From positions 1-64,000 of the forward strand of contig JAOAAU010000056.1 of the NCBI GenBank assembly GCA_026418695.1: a DNA stretch of 64,000 nt, in the 5' to 3' direction. Shown here in pieces: positions 60,419-64,000 of the stretch (position 1 is its first letter; each line of letters opens with the position of its first letter). This DNA comes from Clostridia bacterium (GTDB lineage Bacteria > Bacillota > Clostridia > Acetivibrionales > JAFADI01). Below the pieces are notes generated by a model that had not been told where the DNA came from, ran no database searches, and worked only from the letters and a program-made list of their open reading frames with translations. The translations under genes and the position numbers were made by a program.

Positions 60419-61178
60419 GAACATCAAGCTCCTTCCATATTTCATTGAAATAAATCCTGAATTCAGGAGCTTCTCTAGAACATAGCGGGGTTCTGTTTTC
60501 ACAGCTCAGCCTGATTTCGTGAATGCTTTTGATGACCGCTGGCCTTTTGGTCAGCACAATCACCCGATCCGCCATGCTGATGCTCTCCGCAATATCATGC
60601 GTTACCAGGATGGCCGTCTTATTTTCCTTTTTGATGATTGAATAAATATCTTCAGTTACCGCAAGTCTTGTCTGATAATCAAGGGCCGAAAAAGCCTCGT
60701 CCAGCAGTAGAATTTCCGGTTTGACCGCAAGGGTTCTGATCAGTGCCGCTCTCTGCCTCATTCCGCCGGACAGCTGACCGGGGTATTTATCCTTAAATTC
60801 ATATAACCCATAGGTTTTAAGCAAATTGTATACATATTCCTTGTTCTCAGGTGTCATCCGGTTCCGGATTTCCAGCCCCAGAAGAACATTTTCCTTGATG
60901 GTCCTCCAATCAAAAAGGTGATCTTTCTGGAGCATGTATCCCACCTCTTCACTTGTTCCGTTGACTGTTCGTCCATTGATCCGGATTTCTCCCGAGGTCG
61001 GGACCAAAAGCCCTGAGATCATTGACAGCAAGGTAGATTTACCGCAGCCGCTGGGTCCGACAATACTTACGAATTCTCCTTCTGCTACAGAAAACTCAAT
61101 ATTTTCAACCGCATTGATTTCACCGTTCAAGGACTGGTATTTCATGCCAAGCTTATGTACTTCAACGATATTCCTCAT
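60405..61178 (-). CDS. ABC transporter ATP-binding protein (nitrate/sulfonate/thiamine-precursor type)
   Basis: Walker A GPSGCGKST, signature LSGGMRQRAAL, Walker B ILLLDEAF; start moved to ATG 61178. Confidence 0.95.
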   Translation of the reverse strand: MRNIVEVHKLGMKYQSLNGEINAVENIEFSVAEGEFVSIVGPSGCGKSTLLSMISGLLVPTSGEIRINGRTVNGTSEEVGYMLQKDHLFDWRTIKENVLLGLEIRNRMTPENKEYVYNLLKTYGLYEFKDKYPGQLSGGMRQRAALIRTLAVKPEILLLDEAFSALDYQTRLAVTEDIYSIIKKENKTAILVTHDIAESISMADRVIVLTKRPAVIKSIHEIRLSCENRTPLCSREAPEFRIYFNEIWKELDVHVEN

Positions 61179-61249
61179 CCTCTGCACCTCCCTTATATCC
61201 AATATATTCCCGGGATGTTCGCAGGGTGCCAGATTGAACACCTTCAAAA

Positions 61250-61283
61250 AAATAAGGCTGATGGATTCCCATCAACCTTATTT
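61250..61283 (-). terminator. Intrinsic terminator of prfA
   Basis: AAATAAGGtTGATGG-gaat-CCATCAgCCTTATTTTTTT on the minus strand. Confidence 0.85.
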
Positions 61284-61299
61284 ATAAACTGTATTAATT

Positions 61300-62382
61300 T
61301 TAATCCTCATCATCGGCTCCGCCGCTGCCAAGCTTTTCACTTTGATCCGTAGTAATCAAAGCATCCAGCATTTCCTCAATATCTCCGTCAAGCATCTCAT
61401 CAATTTTGTACAGGGTCAGCCCGATTCTATGGTCCGTGACTCTTCCCTGAGGATAGTTGTATGTCCTGATTCTTTCACTCCTGTCACCGGTACCTACTTG
61501 ACTCTTCCTAGTTTGGGCCAGTTCAGAGTTCTGCTGTTCCTGGGCAATCTCATACAGCTTTGATCTTAAGATCTTCATCGCCCTGTCTTTATTCTTGTGC
61601 TGAGATCTTTCATCCTGACAGTTAACAACAATTCCTGAAGGAATATGCGTAATTCTTATGGCGGACTCAGTCTTATTGATATGCTGTCCACCTGCACCGG
61701 AAGCGCGGTAAGTATCGATCTTCAAGTCGGCAGGATTGATATCCACATCCACTTCTTCCACTTCCGGCAGCACGGCTACAGTAACTGTAGAAGTATGAAT
61801 TCTCCCGCTGGCCTCAGTGGTAGGTACTCTTTGGACCCTGTGTACGCCGCTTTCGAACTTCAGACGGCTGTATGCTCCTTTTCCCTCCAACAGAAATACA
61901 ACTTCCTTGAATCCGCCGATTTCTGTAGCGTTGGCATCCAGAACCTCAACCTTCCAGTTCCTTCTTTCAGCATAGCGGGTATACATTCGGAATAGAACGC
62001 CTGCGAATAGAGCTGCTTCTTCTCCGCCGGCACCGCCGCGTATTTCAACAATAACATTTTTATCATCGTTGGGATCTTTCGGGATCAGAAGAATTTTGAG
62101 TTCCTTTTTGATCTCATCCAGCTTTGCCCTGGCTTCGTCGTACTCTGCCTGAACCATTTCCCTGAAGTCTTTGTCCAGTTTATCGTCCAGCATTTCCTTG
62201 GCATCTTCTATATCCTGATTGACCTTCTTGTATTCCCTGTATTTGTTTACGATTTCTTCAATCTCGGAGTGCTCTTTCATGAGCTTTCTGTATTCTTCCT
62301 GATTGGCAATCACCGTGGGATCACTTAATTTATGATTAATTTCTTCATATCTGTCTTCTGCAACCTGCAGTTTATCGAACAT
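61300..62382 (-). CDS. prfA: Peptide chain release factor 1
   Basis: GGQ motif [30 protein letters not shown]1-like N-terminus. Confidence 0.97.
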   Translation of the reverse strand: MFDKLQVAEDRYEEINHKLSDPTVIANQEEYRKLMKEHSEIEEIVNKYREYKKVNQDIEDAKEMLDDKLDKDFREMVQAEYDEARAKLDEIKKELKILLIPKDPNDDKNVIVEIRGGAGGEEAALFAGVLFRMYTRYAERRNWKVEVLDANATEIGGFKEVVFLLEGKGAYSRLKFESGVHRVQRVPTTEASGRIHTSTVTVAVLPEVEEVDVDINPADLKIDTYRASGAGGQHINKTESAIRITHIPSGIVVNCQDERSQHKNKDRAMKILRSKLYEIAQEQQNSELAQTRKSQVGTGDRSERIRTYNYPQGRVTDHRIGLTLYKIDEMLDGDIEEMLDALITTDQSEKLGSGGADDED

Positions 62383-62485
62383 CTCGCACCTCTTAAAATT
62401 TCAATTGATTGTTACAGATACATAATATATCACAAAATTTCAGATTAATCCACAGGGTTCATTTTCATTTTCTAATTTTATTCAT

Positions 62486-62806
62486 TTACAGATCAATTTC
62501 AAATTTGAAGGGATCTTGAATAAACGGCCTCCAGATATCGATTCCGTGCATCCACACCATAAATAGTGCGATCACAAAAATAACGAGAATGATACTCCCT
62601 ACACTGACCTCTACTTTGTAACTCTCTCTTGCCCCAAAAATCAGATTAAGAAAAATGATTTCCAAACCGAACAGGATCAGCACCGCCGGACTATACAGCC
62701 ATAAGTCCTTGAAAATCCCTTGGCCGTAAAAAGTGTTGACCAGCATTAACAACCCGCATAAAATCATCGTAAGCGCCAAGGTATATTTTCCCGCCTTGAT
62801 TCGCAT
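62486..62806 (-). CDS. Small membrane protein, LiaI/LiaF-TM-like
   Basis: Three hydrophobic segments; directly downstream of the DUF4097-like gene. Confidence 0.6.
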   Translation of the reverse strand: MRIKAGKYTLALTMILCGLLMLVNTFYGQGIFKDLWLYSPAVLILFGLEIIFLNLIFGARESYKVEVSVGSIILVIFVIALFMVWMHGIDIWRPFIQDPFKFEIDL

Positions 62807-62917
62807 TGTTCCACCCTCCTATACACCTTATTTCATATTTTGAAACGCTTATGTAATTTTTTATTTCAATTTCATTCATTAGTTTATACGCACTACGTAA
62901 AAAAAGTCTGAAAACCA

Positions 62918-62952
62918 GAAAAACGGCAGGAAATCATTCCTCACCGTTTTTC
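62918..62952 (-). terminator. Hairpin terminator after the DUF4097-like gene
   Basis: GAAAAACGGtgAGGAA-tgat-TTCCTgCCGTTTTTC. Confidence 0.7.
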
Positions 62953-62973
62953 ATCGAAGCTGTTATCCTTGCT

Positions 62974-63999
62974 TTATTTTACGATCTCAATATATCCGTT
63001 GTTGGTTTCTGCATTGATGAATACTCTTTCTGCAAATCCCTGGTAGCCGTTGCTTTCCGCTTCAATAAAATTGGTGCCCGTGCCGTGCCTGTTTACATTA
63101 TAGTAAGTCATTTCAGGGATCAGCAGATTGATTCCGCCGTTGGTGGTCTTTGCTTTCACCTTGTAGCCCTTGTTGTCCATGTCGTTCATATTCACCTTGA
63201 TACCGCCATTGGAAGTTTTGAGATCCATCAGCACTTCAGGAGAGTTTTCATAGTTCTGCACATTCTCTACTGTAATTCTGCCGTTCATTGTGACGGCCTT
63301 AATCATCTGTGCCTTGATATGCTTGATGTCAATAACTGAATTATTGGTGTTGATGTCGATATCTCTTCCAATCAGATAGCTGATCTGAATCTTCGCGTTT
63401 TTGGTGCTTACGGAAATCCGATCACTATTGACTCCCATCAGCTCGATGTGGCTGTTCCTTGTAATCGCTTCAAAAACATCCGAAAGTGAATCTTCAACAT
63501 AAATCCTTCCATTCGTGGTTTCAAGTTTGATATTTTTAAACTTTACCGTGGGAAGGAAGATTTCATGGGACACACTGATGTTGCCAATCTTATTCAGAGC
63601 GAGTGTAGCAGCATTTCCCGTATTATTGAACATCAGGATCGCATCCGCATTTTCCTGAGGGCTTCTTACTCTGGTCTTGATAATCACCTTGTTATCCAAG
63701 TGTTTTTTTACGACGATGCTGCCATTCATACCTTCAACCGACAGATCCATGCCTTCCTGTACCTCTGCTTCAAAACTACGGTCGATCACCTGGTAGCTTC
63801 CAAACATATTGAATGCATTGGTATCTACATAGCTCCCCACAAAATCGATCATTTTGTCCACGATGCCAAACGTAGTGGTCGCCAGGTTCTTTCCTACCTT
63901 CTCTGCTTTATTTGCAAAGTCTTCTACCATACGGTCGAAATCCTTCTGATTGTAATTGTTTTTGATATCTTTTCTCCAATCATTGATTCTCTCACGCAT
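62974..63999 (-). CDS. DUF4097-like beta-repeat (putative adhesin) protein, possibly 5'-truncated by the window end
   Basis: Repeated SVEGMNGSIVV / ETTNGRIYVED / VTMNGRITVEN / KTSNGGIKVNM / KTTNGGINLLI units. Confidence 0.85.
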   Translation of the reverse strand: MRERINDWRKDIKNNYNQKDFDRMVEDFANKAEKVGKNLATTTFGIVDKMIDFVGSYVDTNAFNMFGSYQVIDRSFEAEVQEGMDLSVEGMNGSIVVKKHLDNKVIIKTRVRSPQENADAILMFNNTGNAATLALNKIGNISVSHEIFLPTVKFKNIKLETTNGRIYVEDSLSDVFEAITRNSHIELMGVNSDRISVSTKNAKIQISYLIGRDIDINTNNSVIDIKHIKAQMIKAVTMNGRITVENVQNYENSPEVLMDLKTSNGGIKVNMNDMDNKGYKVKAKTTNGGINLLIPEMTYYNVNRHGTGTNFIEAESNGYQGFAERVFINAETNNGYIEIVK

Positions 64000-64000
64000 C

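Noticed and set aside
61179-61250. Possible TPP riboswitch before the ThiY/SsuA-like ABC operon
   Set aside because: The gap after the prfA terminator is only ~70 nt and shows no THI-box motifs, so the substrate stays unassigned

Overview
The window is chromosomal sequence from a low-GC, spore-forming, anaerobic Firmicute of clostridial type. Most genes read on the minus strand. I found no rRNA, tRNA, CRISPR array, phage module or intact transposase. Main blocks, left to right: a GGDEF protein and glgB; two copper-amine-oxidase-like (stalk) domain surface proteins next to a SigI/RsgI pair; ROK, DeoR and TetR regulators plus an untracked Spo0E-like micro-ORF; a T-box-controlled ilvB-ilvN-ilvC-leuA operon followed by a flavoprotein and citramalate synthase; a protease-rich stretch (three CPBP proteases around a two-component system, a secreted M16C peptidase, HtrA); glnA with a leader attenuator and a downstream ANTAR regulator whose receiver domain is degenerate; an untracked rubredoxin; an Ech-type [NiFe] hydrogenase operon (echABCDEF) followed by hypA-UPF0126-hypB; prmC, yqhQ, rpmE, rho; an ABC importer; and prfA. 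The best leads are regulatory: (1) a hairpin that overlaps a SigI-like promoter, a terminator and a Shine-Dalgarno site; (2) the glnA leader attenuator paired with a pseudo-receiver ANTAR protein; (3) a hydrogenase large subunit encoded already trimmed at the C-terminus, with a UPF0126 membrane protein inserted between hypA and hypB. I did not see an unmistakably new defence or biosynthetic system. All family calls come from reading motifs by eye, with no database search.
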